From Bradyrhizobium sp. 132 (GTDB taxonomy: Bacteria > Pseudomonadota > Alphaproteobacteria > Rhizobiales > Xanthobacteraceae): DNA of 64,000 nucleotides. The notes beneath the pieces are model-generated. The model was given only the letters and a program-made list of their open reading frames with translations. It ran no database searches and had not been told where the DNA came from. Below, one piece after another: positions 27,101-35,542 of this stretch. The position numbers were made by a program, and so were the translations under genes. Each line of letters begins with the position of its first letter. Positions within the stretch are counted from its first letter, which is position 1. The stretch spans positions 1 through 64,000 of the forward strand of contig NZ_JADPKY010000131.1 of NCBI RefSeq assembly GCF_023074185.1, in the 5' to 3' direction.

Positions 27101-27903
27101 CCAGCCCTGCTCCCATCGCCGAACAACGCGAGGTGCCGAAGCCCAATCCCGCTGCGGTGCCGGCGCTGTCGATCGACGGCGTCAGCCACGCCTATGGCCC
27201 GCGCCGGGCGCTGATGGACGTGTCGTTCAACGTGCAGCCGGCGAGCTTCACGGCGCTGCTTGGCCTCAACGGCGCTGGCAAGAGCACGCTGTTCTCGCTG
27301 ATCACGCGGCTGTTCGGCATCCAGACCGGCCGCGTCGGCATTTTCGGCCATGACGTCAGCAAAAGTCCCGGCGAGGCGCTGCGGTTGCTCGGCGTCGTGT
27401 TCCAGCCGCGCACGCTCGATCTCGATCTGTCGCTGACGCAGAACCTGCTCTATCACGCCGCGCTGCACGGCATCAGCCGCCGCGAGGCCGCAGTGCGCAG
27501 CGCCGAGTTGCTCGGCCGCATCGGGCTGACCGAGCGCGCCGGCAGCAAGGTGCGCGATCTCTCGGGCGGGCAGATGCGGCGGCTGGAGATCGCACGCGCG
27601 CTGCTGCACCGTCCGCGCCTGCTATTGCTGGACGAGCCGACCGTCGGCCTCGACGTCAAGGCGCGCGCAGACATCATTGGCCATGTGCGTCAGCTCGTGA
27701 CCGAGCAAGGCATCGGCGTGCTCTGGGCCACGCATCTGTTCGACGAGATCATGGCCGGCGACGATCTCGTGGTGCTGCACCAGGGCAAGGTGCTGGCGCA
27801 GGGACCAATGAGTCGTGTCGTTGCGGAAGCCGGCGCGCAGGACGTCAACACCGCCTTCATGCGCCTGACCGGCGCGCAGACCCTGCCGGGCGGCGGCGCA
27901 TGA
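27097..27903 (+). CDS. ABC transporter ATP-binding protein (LutE-like)
   Basis: A 268-residue ATPase. Walker A is Gly-Leu-Asn-Gly-Ala-Gly-Lys-Ser near residue 58, the signature is Leu-Ser-Gly-Gly-Gln near 153, and Walker B is Leu-Leu-Leu-Leu-Asp-Glu-Pro near 173, so it is a complete motor. It overlaps both neighbours by 4 bp, showing tight coupling with the propeller gene and the permease. It belongs to the PQQ-associated ABC subfamily and provides energy for the ABC-2 permease downstream. The cargo is inferred to be lanthanide or a lanthanide complex because of the surrounding genes. Confidence 0.92.
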   Translation: MTSPAPIAEQREVPKPNPAAVPALSIDGVSHAYGPRRALMDVSFNVQPASFTALLGLNGAGKSTLFSLITRLFGIQTGRVGIFGHDVSKSPGEALRLLGVVFQPRTLDLDLSLTQNLLYHAALHGISRREAAVRSAELLGRIGLTERAGSKVRDLSGGQMRRLEIARALLHRPRLLLLDEPTVGLDVKARADIIGHVRQLVTEQGIGVLWATHLFDEIMAGDDLVVLHQGKVLAQGPMSRVVAEAGAQDVNTAFMRLTGAQTLPGGGA

Positions 27904-28748
27904 GCAGCATCACGACACGCGACACGCCGCGCGGCTTCTCAGCCGCCGAGTATATGACTTGCCTCACCGGCATCGTCTGGCGCGAGGGCCTGCGCTTCCT
28001 GCATCAGCGCGAGCGTTTCGTCTCGGCGCTGGTACGGCCGCTGGTCTGGCTGTTCATCTTCGCCGCCGGATTCCGCCAGGTGCTCGGCATCTCCATCATC
28101 CCTCCGTACGAGACCTACATCCTCTATGAGGTCTTTATCGCGCCCGGGCTGATGGCGATGATCCAGCTCTTCAACGGCATGCAGTCCTCGCTCTCGATGG
28201 TCTATGACCGCGAGATGGGCAACATGCGCACGCTGCTGGTAAGCCCCTTGCCGCGCGGCTTCCTCTTGTTCTGCAAGCTGCTCGCGGGCACCGCGGTGTC
28301 GCTGCTCCAGGTCTATGCGTTCCTGCTGATCGCCTGGTTCTGGGACATCACACCTCCCCCGATCGGCTATCTCACCGTACTACCGGCGCTGATCCTGTCC
28401 GGACTGATGCTGGGCTCGCTCGGCATGCTGATCTCGTCCGGCATCAAGCAGCTTGAAAGCTTTGCCGGCGTCATGAACTTCGTGATCTTCCCGATGTTCT
28501 TCGCATCCTCCGCGCTCTACCCGCTCTGGCGCGTGCAGGAGGGCAGTCCCTATCTCTATTATCTCTGCGAGGCCAATCCGTTCACCCATGCGGTCGAGTT
28601 GATCCGGTTTGCGCTGTACGGACAGATCAACTGGGTCTCGCTGGCGGTGGTCGCGACCTGCACAATCGTCTTCATGATCGGAGCGATCTATGCCTATGAT
28701 CCCTCGCGCGGGCTGGCGCGACGGGGCCCTGCGGGAGGCGAAGGATGA
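27900..28748 (+). CDS. ABC-2 type permease (LutF-like)
   Basis: A 282-residue membrane protein with six hydrophobic segments in the ABC-2 permease pattern: a first helix after an Arg-rich loop (Arg-Pro-Leu-Val-Trp-Leu-Phe), a cytoplasmic loop with Tyr-Asp-Arg-Glu-Met-Gly-Asn-Met-Arg-Thr-Leu-Leu-Val-Ser-Pro-Leu-Pro, and a C-terminal Tyr-Leu-Cys-Glu-Ala-Asn-Pro-Phe-Thr-His stretch. ABC-2 permeases are mostly exporters, so pairing with a substrate-binding protein is notable. It overlaps the ATPase and the next gene by 4 bp each. Confidence 0.92.
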   Translation: MSSITTRDTPRGFSAAEYMTCLTGIVWREGLRFLHQRERFVSALVRPLVWLFIFAAGFRQVLGISIIPPYETYILYEVFIAPGLMAMIQLFNGMQSSLSMVYDREMGNMRTLLVSPLPRGFLLFCKLLAGTAVSLLQVYAFLLIAWFWDITPPPIGYLTVLPALILSGLMLGSLGMLISSGIKQLESFAGVMNFVIFPMFFASSALYPLWRVQEGSPYLYYLCEANPFTHAVELIRFALYGQINWVSLAVVATCTIVFMIGAIYAYDPSRGLARRGPAGGEG

Positions 28749-29359
28749 AGGTTCGGGTTCTGGCCATGGCCGCTCTGATGCTCGCAGTCGCGAGCACGGC
28801 GGCACGCGCGGCCGATCCGCGCTATCCGGATTGGCCCTGTACGCAAGCCAAAGTGCCGGAAATTTCGCTCGCCGCCGTGTGGGCTGGTCCTTCGCTCGAT
28901 GACGTGCAGAACACGTGGAAGGACGACGCCAGGGTCAGCGCGCTGGTCTCGAAACTGGCGGCCCGCAAGACGCCGCTGGACGAGGCCGAGAAGTCGGTGA
29001 AGGAGTTCTTGGCGGGCTCCGCGGCCGACAAGACCGCGAATGCAAAACTTCTGTTCGCCGGCCTGTTCGACACGCTCAACGCCCAGCGCTCGCAGGTCAT
29101 CGGCGGGCTGGAACGCGTCAGCCGCAAGCAGCGCGAGGCCGCCGACAAGATTCGCGAGGAGTCGATCCAGCTCCAGGCGCTCCAGGGCGCAACGCCGCGC
29201 GACGAGGCCAAGGTCGATGCGCTCAGCAACGAGCTGATCTGGAAGACTCGCATTTTCGAGGACCGCCACAAAGTGGTGCGGTTCGTCTGCGAGGTTCCCA
29301 CCACGATCGATCAGCGCCTGTTTGCGCTGGGACGCGTCATTCAGCAGGAAATGGAATAG
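28745..29359 (+). CDS. Exported protein of the PQQ/lut-like operon
   Basis: A 204-residue exported protein. Residues 1-22 form a signal peptide ending in Ala-Arg-Ala. The mature part is mostly helical with a Cys-containing start (Trp-Pro-Cys) and a late Cys (Phe-Val-Cys-Glu), which may form a disulfide. Its charged mid-region suggests a coiled coil. It is the last gene of the five-gene operon and overlaps the permease by 4 bp. The position matches the exported protein that follows the permease in the Methylorubrum lut cluster (LutG), but sequence-level identity was not checked. Confidence 0.78.
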   Translation: MKVRVLAMAALMLAVASTAARAADPRYPDWPCTQAKVPEISLAAVWAGPSLDDVQNTWKDDARVSALVSKLAARKTPLDEAEKSVKEFLAGSAADKTANAKLLFAGLFDTLNAQRSQVIGGLERVSRKQREAADKIREESIQLQALQGATPRDEAKVDALSNELIWKTRIFEDRHKVVRFVCEVPTTIDQRLFALGRVIQQEME

Positions 29360-29492
29360 CGTCATCCCCACTGACAGCTTTGCAAGTTCCGGCGATCTCT
29401 ACGCTATCGTTAACCTTTGCCGCGCTATCTGCCGGAACTAAATCGATCCAGGATAGCTTGTCGAAGGGAGTCCAAGACGTCGGGAGGCCTTG

Positions 29493-29792
29493 ATGGGAAC
29501 CACGAAATTCATCCTCGCAGGCGCTGCGGCCATCAGCATGCTTGCAAGCAGCGCATTCGCTGACGACATGACCGGAATGGTCACGCGGATAGATCGGCTC
29601 AACAGCACGATTTCGATCCAGCAGATGCAGAAAGGCACGGTCGGCGGCAGCGCAGGCGGCGCCGGCGCGCTCCAGGAGTACAAGGCCAAGGACGCCGCGA
29701 TGCTGGATGCCGTGCACGCCGGCGACAGGGTGAGCTACTCTGCAACCGTCAATAACGGCACGGGCACGCTGACCAAGCTGCAGAAGCAGTAG
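29493..29792 (+). CDS. Small exported DUF1344/CusF-like protein
   Basis: A 99-residue periplasmic protein with a clear signal peptide (residues 1-23, cleavage Ala-Phe-Ala-Asp). The mature part is a small beta-barrel-like domain with Val-Thr-Arg-Ile-Asp-Arg-Leu-Asn-Ser-Thr-Ile near its start, the pattern of the DUF1344/CusF group. In CusF the domain carries metal-binding Met/His/Trp residues. Here two Met lie close together (Gln-Gln-Met-Gln), but the full set is not evident. A GGGAGG precedes the ATG. Role in the island is unknown. Confidence 0.75.
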   Translation: MGTTKFILAGAAAISMLASSAFADDMTGMVTRIDRLNSTISIQQMQKGTVGGSAGGAGALQEYKAKDAAMLDAVHAGDRVSYSATVNNGTGTLTKLQKQ

Positions 29793-29820
29793 GGGAAACT
29801 CTCTGTCCCATTGCCGCCAT

Positions 29821-29857
29821 CCTGTGAGGCGCCCGCCTTCGGCGGGCGCCTCACAGG
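29821..29857 (+). terminator. Strong hairpin terminator
   Basis: A perfect 17-bp stem (29821-29837 with 29841-29857) and a 3-base loop, 28 bp after the stop of the CusF-like gene. Confidence 0.75.
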
Positions 29858-29883
29858 ATCTGATTTCGCTGCGGGATATAGAC

Positions 29884-29928
29884 CCTCGTGGTGAGGAGAC
29901 AGCGAAGCGGTCGTCTCGAACCACGAGG
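29884..29928. repeat. Partial rhizobial palindromic repeat
   Basis: Arms CCTCGTGGT (29884-29892) and ACCACGAGG (29920-29928) around a gtgaggag...cgtctcgaa core. It is the same family as 36669-36780 and lies between convergent genes. Confidence 0.7.
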
Positions 29929-29956
29929 CCACCGATGACAGAGCTCGCTCAATTCT

Positions 29957-30514
29957 TTATTGCTCCGGCCGCAGCTCCGGCTGTGCCTCGTCGGTTGGGA
30001 GTTTGGCGCGCTCCCAGCCGTCGGTGCCTTCGGGATACCAGGCGACGTTGGAGTAGCCATACGCGAGCGCGCGCTTGGCGGCGTTCCAGGACATCCAGCA
30101 GTCGGCCAGGCAATAGATCACCAGCAGCGCGGCCTTGTCGCCAAGCGACGCACGCGCGAGCCCGCGCTGAAAATAATCGTCCATAGCCGGCGGCAGCGCA
30201 CCATAGCCAGTATCGGGCAGCCAGATGCTGCCCGGAATGTTTTTGCGCGGCGCCTCGCGCCAAACGGTACCCGCGGGAAGGTTCTTCGGCTTCGGCGCGC
30301 GCGGCAGCACGTCGATGAACACGCCGCTCTTCGCGTGCCAGATCGCCTCGGCTTCCGAAGTCGACAGCACGCGCGCGCCGCCGAGCGTCGCCGGCACAGG
30401 CGCGCGGTAATTGTCGGCGCGATAACCCTCGGGCTCGAACGGCTCCTGCTGCTGCGCGACTACCGGCGCCACCAGAGTGGCGGCGACCAGCGCAGCGGCA
30501 ATCTGCCGCCTCAT
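29957..30514 (-). CDS. PQQ-dependent catabolism-associated CXXCW motif protein
   Basis: A 185-residue exported protein. Residues 1-20 form a signal peptide, and the mature part is a rhodanese-like fold. Its hallmark is Tyr-Cys-Leu-Ala-Asp-Cys-Trp with C135, C139 and W140, followed by Met-Ser-Trp-Asn-Ala-Ala-Lys-Arg. The family is named for this motif and found only with PQQ-dependent systems. It probably handles sulfur or a redox reaction in the periplasm. It overlaps the substrate-binding gene by 4 bp, so the two form an operon. Confidence 0.9.
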   Translation of the reverse strand: MRRQIAAALVAATLVAPVVAQQQEPFEPEGYRADNYRAPVPATLGGARVLSTSEAEAIWHAKSGVFIDVLPRAPKPKNLPAGTVWREAPRKNIPGSIWLPDTGYGALPPAMDDYFQRGLARASLGDKAALLVIYCLADCWMSWNAAKRALAYGYSNVAWYPEGTDGWERAKLPTDEAQPELRPEQ

Positions 30515-31389
30515 GGCGTCTTGGCCGTCTCCGCGCCGAGCGGCCGGTCGCTCTCGTCCAGCAGCGGCACGCCGAAATCGAGCAGGATCTTGTTGATCTC
30601 GCCCTGGTTCTCCTGGATCAGCTTGTTGAGTTGCCGCTTCCAGTTCTGGTCGGCGGCACGCACGCCCATACCGATGCGATAGGCCAGTTTTGGTCCGGTG
30701 GTTTCCTTTACCAGCGGCGTGACATGAAGCGAGCCCGCCTGCTTCGCGTAAAATCCCGCCATGGGTCCCCACAGCACGCCGGCGTCAATCTTGCCTGCCG
30801 CGAGATCATTGATCATTGCCTGCGCCGAATTATCGTAGCGCGTGTCGATCATCAGCGGATAGGGCTTTGCATCGCCCATCAGTCCCGCGATGGCCATGTT
30901 GGTCGCAGGCGGCGTTCCGGCGACGATGCCGACATGCTTGCCCTTCAGCCTGGTATCCTCGAGCGTGTCGACCTCCTCAAGCCCGCTGCCGGCTTTCGCG
31001 ACCAGCGCATAGCTCGTGCGGTAGTAGGGATTGGTGCCCTGCACGAGGTCATCGCCTTGGGGGAAGCCCATGATGACGTCGCATCGATGCGAGCCGAGCG
31101 TCATGCGCACGAAGCCGGTAGCCTGCGGAAAAAAGACATAGTCGAGCTTCTTCTGGAGCTTGTCTGCAAACAACTCGGCAAGCTTGTTTTCGAACCCCTC
31201 ACCCTTTTCATTCGAGAACGGCAGATTGCGCGGGTCGGCACAGACGCGCAGCACCTTGGGATCGACCAGCTCGAAGGAGAGGTCGCCGGCGTCGTTGGTC
31301 TGCGCGACGGCGACGTCGCCGAACGCGCAAGACGCAACCAGGATACTCAGTGAAACCAACCAGCGACGATGTCGTCCGGCCTCCGTCAT
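30511..31389 (-). CDS. Quinoprotein-associated substrate-binding protein (MxaJ/XoxJ type)
   Basis: A 292-residue periplasmic protein of the solute-binding type 3 fold, in the subfamily that accompanies quinoprotein dehydrogenases and includes MxaJ/XoxJ. The start at 31389 follows an AGGAGG site. The longer frame to 31788 is not coding-like. A signal peptide (about residues 1-33) precedes Leu-Arg-Val-Cys-Ala-Asp-Pro-Arg-Asn-Leu-Pro-Phe-Ser-Asn, the typical start. It is translationally coupled to the CXXCW gene. A similar protein at 41078 belongs to the second PQQ dehydrogenase. XoxJ is thought to help activate XoxF rather than transport a solute. Confidence 0.85.
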   Translation of the reverse strand: MTEAGRHRRWLVSLSILVASCAFGDVAVAQTNDAGDLSFELVDPKVLRVCADPRNLPFSNEKGEGFENKLAELFADKLQKKLDYVFFPQATGFVRMTLGSHRCDVIMGFPQGDDLVQGTNPYYRTSYALVAKAGSGLEEVDTLEDTRLKGKHVGIVAGTPPATNMAIAGLMGDAKPYPLMIDTRYDNSAQAMINDLAAGKIDAGVLWGPMAGFYAKQAGSLHVTPLVKETTGPKLAYRIGMGVRAADQNWKRQLNKLIQENQGEINKILLDFGVPLLDESDRPLGAETAKTP

Positions 31390-31516
31390 CGCGCTTCCTC
31401 CTAGGATTGTTTGAATGCTAACCATGCAACGCATGACGCACCATTTCTGCCAGACTTTGTGCTGGCTTTTCTTTGTTGCAGTGCAACTGCGCAACCCTTT
31501 GAACTGAGGCGGAAAA

Positions 31517-32443
31517 GTGTCTCGCATCGCTTTCGTGATTGCAGCCTGGTCCCTGCTGGTGACGGCGACACTAGCATGCGCAGGAGTGGCCGAATTGCCT
31601 GTAAGCGAAGTCGCGCCGGGAATCTTCGTACACTCCGGGACCATCGCCCTGATGACCCGAGAGAACGAGGGCGACATCGCCAATGTCGGCTTCATCGTCG
31701 GCGCGGATGCGGTCGCCGTCATCGACACCGGTGGTAGCCTTCGCGAGGGCGAGGCGCTGCTGGCGGCGGTGCGGGCCCGCACCAGCAAGCCGATCCGCTA
31801 CGTCATCAACACCCACGGCCATCCCGATCATGTCTTCGGCAATTCAGCCTTCGTCGCCGGGGACACGCGCTTCGTCGGCCATAGCCGGCTGCCGCAGGCG
31901 TTGGCGACGCGCGGGCCGTATTATCTCGACAATTTCAGACGCATCATGGGCGACGAATTGATCTCTCCCGTGAAGATCGTGCCGCCCACAATACCTGTCA
32001 CGGACACCCTGACGCTCGATCTCGGCTCGCGCCACCTGACCTTGCGGGCCTGGCCGGCCGGACACAGCGACACTGATCTCACCGTGTTCGATGAGACGAG
32101 CAAGACACTTTTCGCGGGCGATCTCGTCTTCCTCCGCCATATTCCGGTGATGGACGGCAGCATTCGCGGCTGGCTCGGCATCCTCGGGGAACTCGAGAGC
32201 ATTCCAGCACTGCGCGTCGTTCCGGGTCACGGACCCGTGAGCGAATGGCCTGCAGCGCTGACCGATGAACGGCGTTATCTCACGGCGCTGCTGGCGGACG
32301 TCCGGGCGTCGAACAAGAAGGGCGAACCGATCCGAACCGCCGCAGACAAGGCGGCTGCCTCGGAACGGTCTCGATGGCTCCTATTCGACGACTACAACGC
32401 TCGCAACGCAACCGCAGCATTTTCGGAAATTGAATGGGAGTAG
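31517..32443 (+). CDS. Quinoprotein relay zinc metallohydrolase (MBL fold)
   Basis: A 308-residue metallo-beta-lactamase-fold protein with a GTG start at 31517 (GAGGCGG upstream) and a signal peptide of about 22 residues. The zinc motif is His-Gly-His-Pro-Asp-His (H100, H102, D104, H105), followed by a further metal His in Ala-Gly-His-Ser-Asp and a late His in Pro-Gly-His-Gly-Pro. This subfamily occurs with PQQ systems and SoxYZ-like carriers, hence relay hydrolase. It probably cleaves a thioester or persulfide intermediate on the carrier. Divergent from the substrate-binding gene, it is followed by the SoxYZ-like gene. Confidence 0.88.
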   Translation: MSRIAFVIAAWSLLVTATLACAGVAELPVSEVAPGIFVHSGTIALMTRENEGDIANVGFIVGADAVAVIDTGGSLREGEALLAAVRARTSKPIRYVINTHGHPDHVFGNSAFVAGDTRFVGHSRLPQALATRGPYYLDNFRRIMGDELISPVKIVPPTIPVTDTLTLDLGSRHLTLRAWPAGHSDTDLTVFDETSKTLFAGDLVFLRHIPVMDGSIRGWLGILGELESIPALRVVPGHGPVSEWPAALTDERRYLTALLADVRASNKKGEPIRTAADKAAASERSRWLLFDDYNARNATAAFSEIEWE

Positions 32444-32496
32444 CGGACGCGCTACGCTAGGCCCGACAACTGCTTCTGCTTCGTCCGCGCGGGACC

Positions 32497-33321
32497 ATGA
32501 CCATGATGGGATGCACACGCCGCCTGCCCCTGATCGCCCTGCTCCTCGGCATGGCATTCGCCGTGCCGGTGCAGGCAGAAGAAGCTTACGATCCCTGGCT
32601 GGGCCTCGTGCAGGACATCTTCAGCAACCGTCCGATGCACGACGGCGGCGATGTCATTGGCATCGACATGCCGTATCGCGCCGAGGATGCGGCGATCGTG
32701 CCGGTGACCCTGCGCAGCAAGCTTTCGCCGGGCGATGCCCGCCGCATCCGTTCGATCACGCTGGTGATCGACCGCAATCCGGCGCCGATGGCGGCGAAGT
32801 TCGAGCTCGGCCCCGATGCCAACGTCACCGAAATCTCGACGCGGGTACGCATCAACAACTACACCGACGTTCATGCGGTTGCCGAGCTCAGCGACGGCCA
32901 ACTCTATGTCTCAAAAGTCTATGTGAAGGCCTCGGGCGGCTGCTCTGCCCCGGCGGGGAAGAATGCCGAGGAAGCCCAGAACCGGCTCGGCCAGATGCGC
33001 TACCGGCAATTCGCGCGGCAAGAGACCCCCGCGAGCCGCATGCGCGAGGCGCAGATCATGATCGGCCATCCCAACAATTCCGGCCTGCAGATGGACCAAG
33101 TCACGCAGCTCTATATTCCCGCCTTCTTCGTCAACCAGCTCAAGTTGACGCAGGACGACAGCCCCGTGCTCTCGATGGAAGGCGGCATCTCGATCTCGGA
33201 AGATCCCAATCTGCGGTTCACGTATGTGTCCAACGGCGCCAAGCGTTTTCGCGCCGAGGCCAAGGATACGGATGGACACGTGTTCCGCAACGAGTGGGAT
33301 GTGGAGAAGCCGGGGACGTGA
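32497..33321 (+). CDS. Quinoprotein dehydrogenase-associated SoxYZ-like carrier
   Basis: A 274-residue exported protein that fuses SoxY-like and SoxZ-like domains. A signal peptide (about residues 1-27) is followed by the SoxY part with the carrier Cys C149 in Ser-Gly-Gly-Cys-Ser-Ala, then a SoxZ-like beta-sandwich (about residues 165-270, Met-Ile-Gly-His-Pro-Asn-Asn-Ser-Gly). The native SoxY Cys sits near the C-terminus, whereas here it lies between the two domains. The mature carrier likely bears a substrate on C149. It follows the metallohydrolase gene by 53 bp. Confidence 0.9.
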   Translation: MTMMGCTRRLPLIALLLGMAFAVPVQAEEAYDPWLGLVQDIFSNRPMHDGGDVIGIDMPYRAEDAAIVPVTLRSKLSPGDARRIRSITLVIDRNPAPMAAKFELGPDANVTEISTRVRINNYTDVHAVAELSDGQLYVSKVYVKASGGCSAPAGKNAEEAQNRLGQMRYRQFARQETPASRMREAQIMIGHPNNSGLQMDQVTQLYIPAFFVNQLKLTQDDSPVLSMEGGISISEDPNLRFTYVSNGAKRFRAEAKDTDGHVFRNEWDVEKPGT

Positions 33322-33357
33322 GCCCCTCACCCGTCATGGATGCACGCCGCCAAGGGG

Positions 33358-33717
33358 TTAAAAACACCTCACCTCGGCTTCGGCCTGCGCGCGCCTCAAA
33401 TCGTTCACAGCCGAGTTCGCCTGCTCCGAGGTGCGGAACTGGACGCCGAGATTGCCGCGGACCTGGGACATGCTGAGCGCGGTTTCCGCGGTCACGTAGC
33501 GCTCATAGGATACGATCGAGGCCACCACGTCGATCGAGCAGGAACATTGTTCGATCGCCTGCCGGCTCTCGCCATTGGCCTTCATGCAGCCATAGACGTA
33601 CTCCGCACGCGCCGCCGTCGGATAATCATTCGCCTGCTCGGCGCGCACTGCGAGCGCGGTCGCAGCCCACACCGCCAATGCGGCGACAATCGGTCGTAGC
33701 TGTCCGGCCAGATTCAT
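33358..33717 (-). CDS. Small exported Cys-containing protein
   Basis: A 119-residue exported protein with a signal peptide (about residues 1-26). The mature part has four Cys (one at Tyr-Gly-Cys-Met, two in Cys-Ser-Cys, one near the end), consistent with two disulfides. A role is not known. Proteins of this style occur beside xoxF clusters in Bradyrhizobium. It converges on the SoxYZ-like gene with 36 bp between stops. Confidence 0.7.
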   Translation of the reverse strand: MNLAGQLRPIVAALAVWAATALAVRAEQANDYPTAARAEYVYGCMKANGESRQAIEQCSCSIDVVASIVSYERYVTAETALSMSQVRGNLGVQFRTSEQANSAVNDLRRAQAEAEVRCF

Positions 33718-33804
33718 GCGCGTCCTCCCGCTGGTTGCGACGAAAGCTATGCTATGCGTATTGTCCTGAAAAGCACTCTGTCAGAGGAAACGGCTCACAA
33801 GGTG

Positions 33805-34803
33805 ATGAGAGCACTTGGTTTGATAAGAGCACTTGGTCGACCATTGGCGCTCGCGGTGACGCTGGCGCTGACACTCGCCGGACCCGGCCGCGCCGCGGAT
33901 ACCATCCGCCTTGCGGTGCAGAAGACCGGAACATTCTCCTGGGAGCTGGCCGCGATCCGCGCCGGTGGCCTCGACAAGGAGGCCGACCTGTCGCTCGACG
34001 TCACCGAGCTTGCGAGCCCCGAGGCCGGCAAGATCGCGCTGCGCGCCGGCAATGCCGACATCATCCTGTCCGACTGGCTGTGGGTGTCGCGCGAGCGCGC
34101 GCTCGGCGCCAAGCTCACCTTCTATCCCTATTCCAGCGCGCTGGGCGCGGTGATGGTGCCGGCTTCCTCGCCGATCAAGTCGCTCGCCGATTTGAAGGGC
34201 CGCAAGCTCGCCGTCGGCGGCGGCCCGATCGACAAGAGCTGGCTCTTGCTCCAGGCCCGGTTGAAACAGGACGGCATCGACCTGAAGTCGGAGGCGACCA
34301 TCGTCTATGGTGCCCCGCCCCTGATCGCCGCCAAGACGCTCGACGGCGAGATGGATGCGAGCCTCAACTTCTGGAATTTCTCCGCCCAACTGGAGGCCAA
34401 GGGTTTTAGGCGCCTCACCGGCATCGAGGACATTTTGCCGAAGCTGGGCGCCAAGGGCGCGGTCTCCGCCGTCGGCTACGTCTTCGACGACAACTGGGCG
34501 GCGAGCCATCGCGAGGCCGTGGCGCGCTTCATTGCGATGACGCGCAAGGCCAAGCAGTTGCTGGTGACCTCGGATGCCGCCTGGGACAAGATCGCGCCGC
34601 TCACCGGCACGAGCGATGCTATCCTGCTGAAGACCTATCGCCAGCGATATCGCGACGGCATTCCGCGCCGGAGCATCGATGACGAAGAAAAGGACGCGCG
34701 CGTGCTCTACCGCGTGCTCGCCGAGACGGGCGGCCGCGACCTAGTCGGCCCGGCCGCTGAACTCGAGCCGGGCACGTTCTATCACGCAGTTCCCGGAGAC
34801 TGA
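33805..34803 (+). CDS. ABC transporter substrate-binding protein (SsuA/TauA/NrtA type)
   Basis: A 332-residue periplasmic protein of the aliphatic sulfonate/nitrate binding superfamily. The start at 33805 is chosen for its signal peptide (Arg-Pro-Leu-Ala-Leu-Ala-Val-Thr then Gly-Arg-Ala-Ala-Asp). The ATG at 33754 has no ribosome binding site. The mature part starts Thr-Ile-Arg-Leu-Ala-Val-Gln-Lys-Thr-Gly and has the two-lobe fold. It is the first gene of a three-gene importer operon with permease and ATPase. Its cargo is unknown, and the PQQ/lanthanide setting suggests a metal chelate or cofactor. Confidence 0.87.
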   Translation: MRALGLIRALGRPLALAVTLALTLAGPGRAADTIRLAVQKTGTFSWELAAIRAGGLDKEADLSLDVTELASPEAGKIALRAGNADIILSDWLWVSRERALGAKLTFYPYSSALGAVMVPASSPIKSLADLKGRKLAVGGGPIDKSWLLLQARLKQDGIDLKSEATIVYGAPPLIAAKTLDGEMDASLNFWNFSAQLEAKGFRRLTGIEDILPKLGAKGAVSAVGYVFDDNWAASHREAVARFIAMTRKAKQLLVTSDAAWDKIAPLTGTSDAILLKTYRQRYRDGIPRRSIDDEEKDARVLYRVLAETGGRDLVGPAAELEPGTFYHAVPGD

Positions 34804-34804
34804 G

Positions 34805-35542
34805 GTGCTGCGTCTTCTGTCGTTTGCCCTGTTGCTCGCGATCTGGTGGATCGCCGCGCTGTTCGTCGGCGCCGCGAAGCTGCCCTCCCCGCCCGCCGTG
34901 CTCGACGTCGTCGTCGCGGAAGCTTCGAGCGGCGCGCTGTTCCTGCATCTCGGCGCCACGCTCGCTCGCGTCAGCCTCGCCTTTGTGCTGGCGATGTCAC
35001 TCGGCAGCGCCATCGGCTATCTGATGGGACGGGTGAAGCTTGCCGACCGGCTCGGCGATCCCTGGCTGATCCTGCTCCTGAACCTGCCCGCGCTGGTCGT
35101 GATCGTGCTGGCCTATATCTGGGCCGGGCTCACTGAAGCCGCAGCGATCGCGGCGATCGCCATCAACAAGTTGCCGACCGCCATCGTCACCCTGCGCGAG
35201 GGTGCGCGCGCGCTCGACCGCTCGCTCGACGAGATGGCGAGCGTGTTCGCGATGCCGCGCTGGCGCGCGTTCCGCCACGTCGTGCTGCCGCAACTGGCGC
35301 CCTATATCGCAGCCTCAGCCCGCTCCGGATTGTCGCTGGTCTGGAAGATCGTGCTGGTCGCCGAACTGTTGGGGCGGCCAAACGGCGTCGGCTTTGAAAT
35401 CGGCGTCGCCTTCCAATTGTTCGACACGCCGCGGCTGCTGGCCTATTCCCTGACATTCGCCGCCGTCGTGCTCGTAATCGAGACGGCGCTGGTGCAACCG
35501 TTCGAAGCCCGCGCAACACGGTGGCGACCCCGTGCGGCTTGA
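34805..35542 (+). CDS. ABC transporter permease
   Basis: A 245-residue inner-membrane permease of the SsuC/TauC type. It starts at GTG 34805, one base after the stop of the binding protein. Six hydrophobic segments are visible, and the cytoplasmic coupling loop contains Ala-Leu-Asp-Arg-Ser-Leu-Asp-Glu-Met-Ala with Phe-Arg-His-Val-Val-Leu-Pro-Gln-Leu-Ala-Pro. It overlaps the downstream ATPase by 11 bp, so the three genes are coupled. Transported solute unknown. Confidence 0.9.
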   Translation: MLRLLSFALLLAIWWIAALFVGAAKLPSPPAVLDVVVAEASSGALFLHLGATLARVSLAFVLAMSLGSAIGYLMGRVKLADRLGDPWLILLLNLPALVVIVLAYIWAGLTEAAAIAAIAINKLPTAIVTLREGARALDRSLDEMASVFAMPRWRAFRHVVLPQLAPYIAASARSGLSLVWKIVLVAELLGRPNGVGFEIGVAFQLFDTPRLLAYSLTFAAVVLVIETALVQPFEARATRWRPRAA

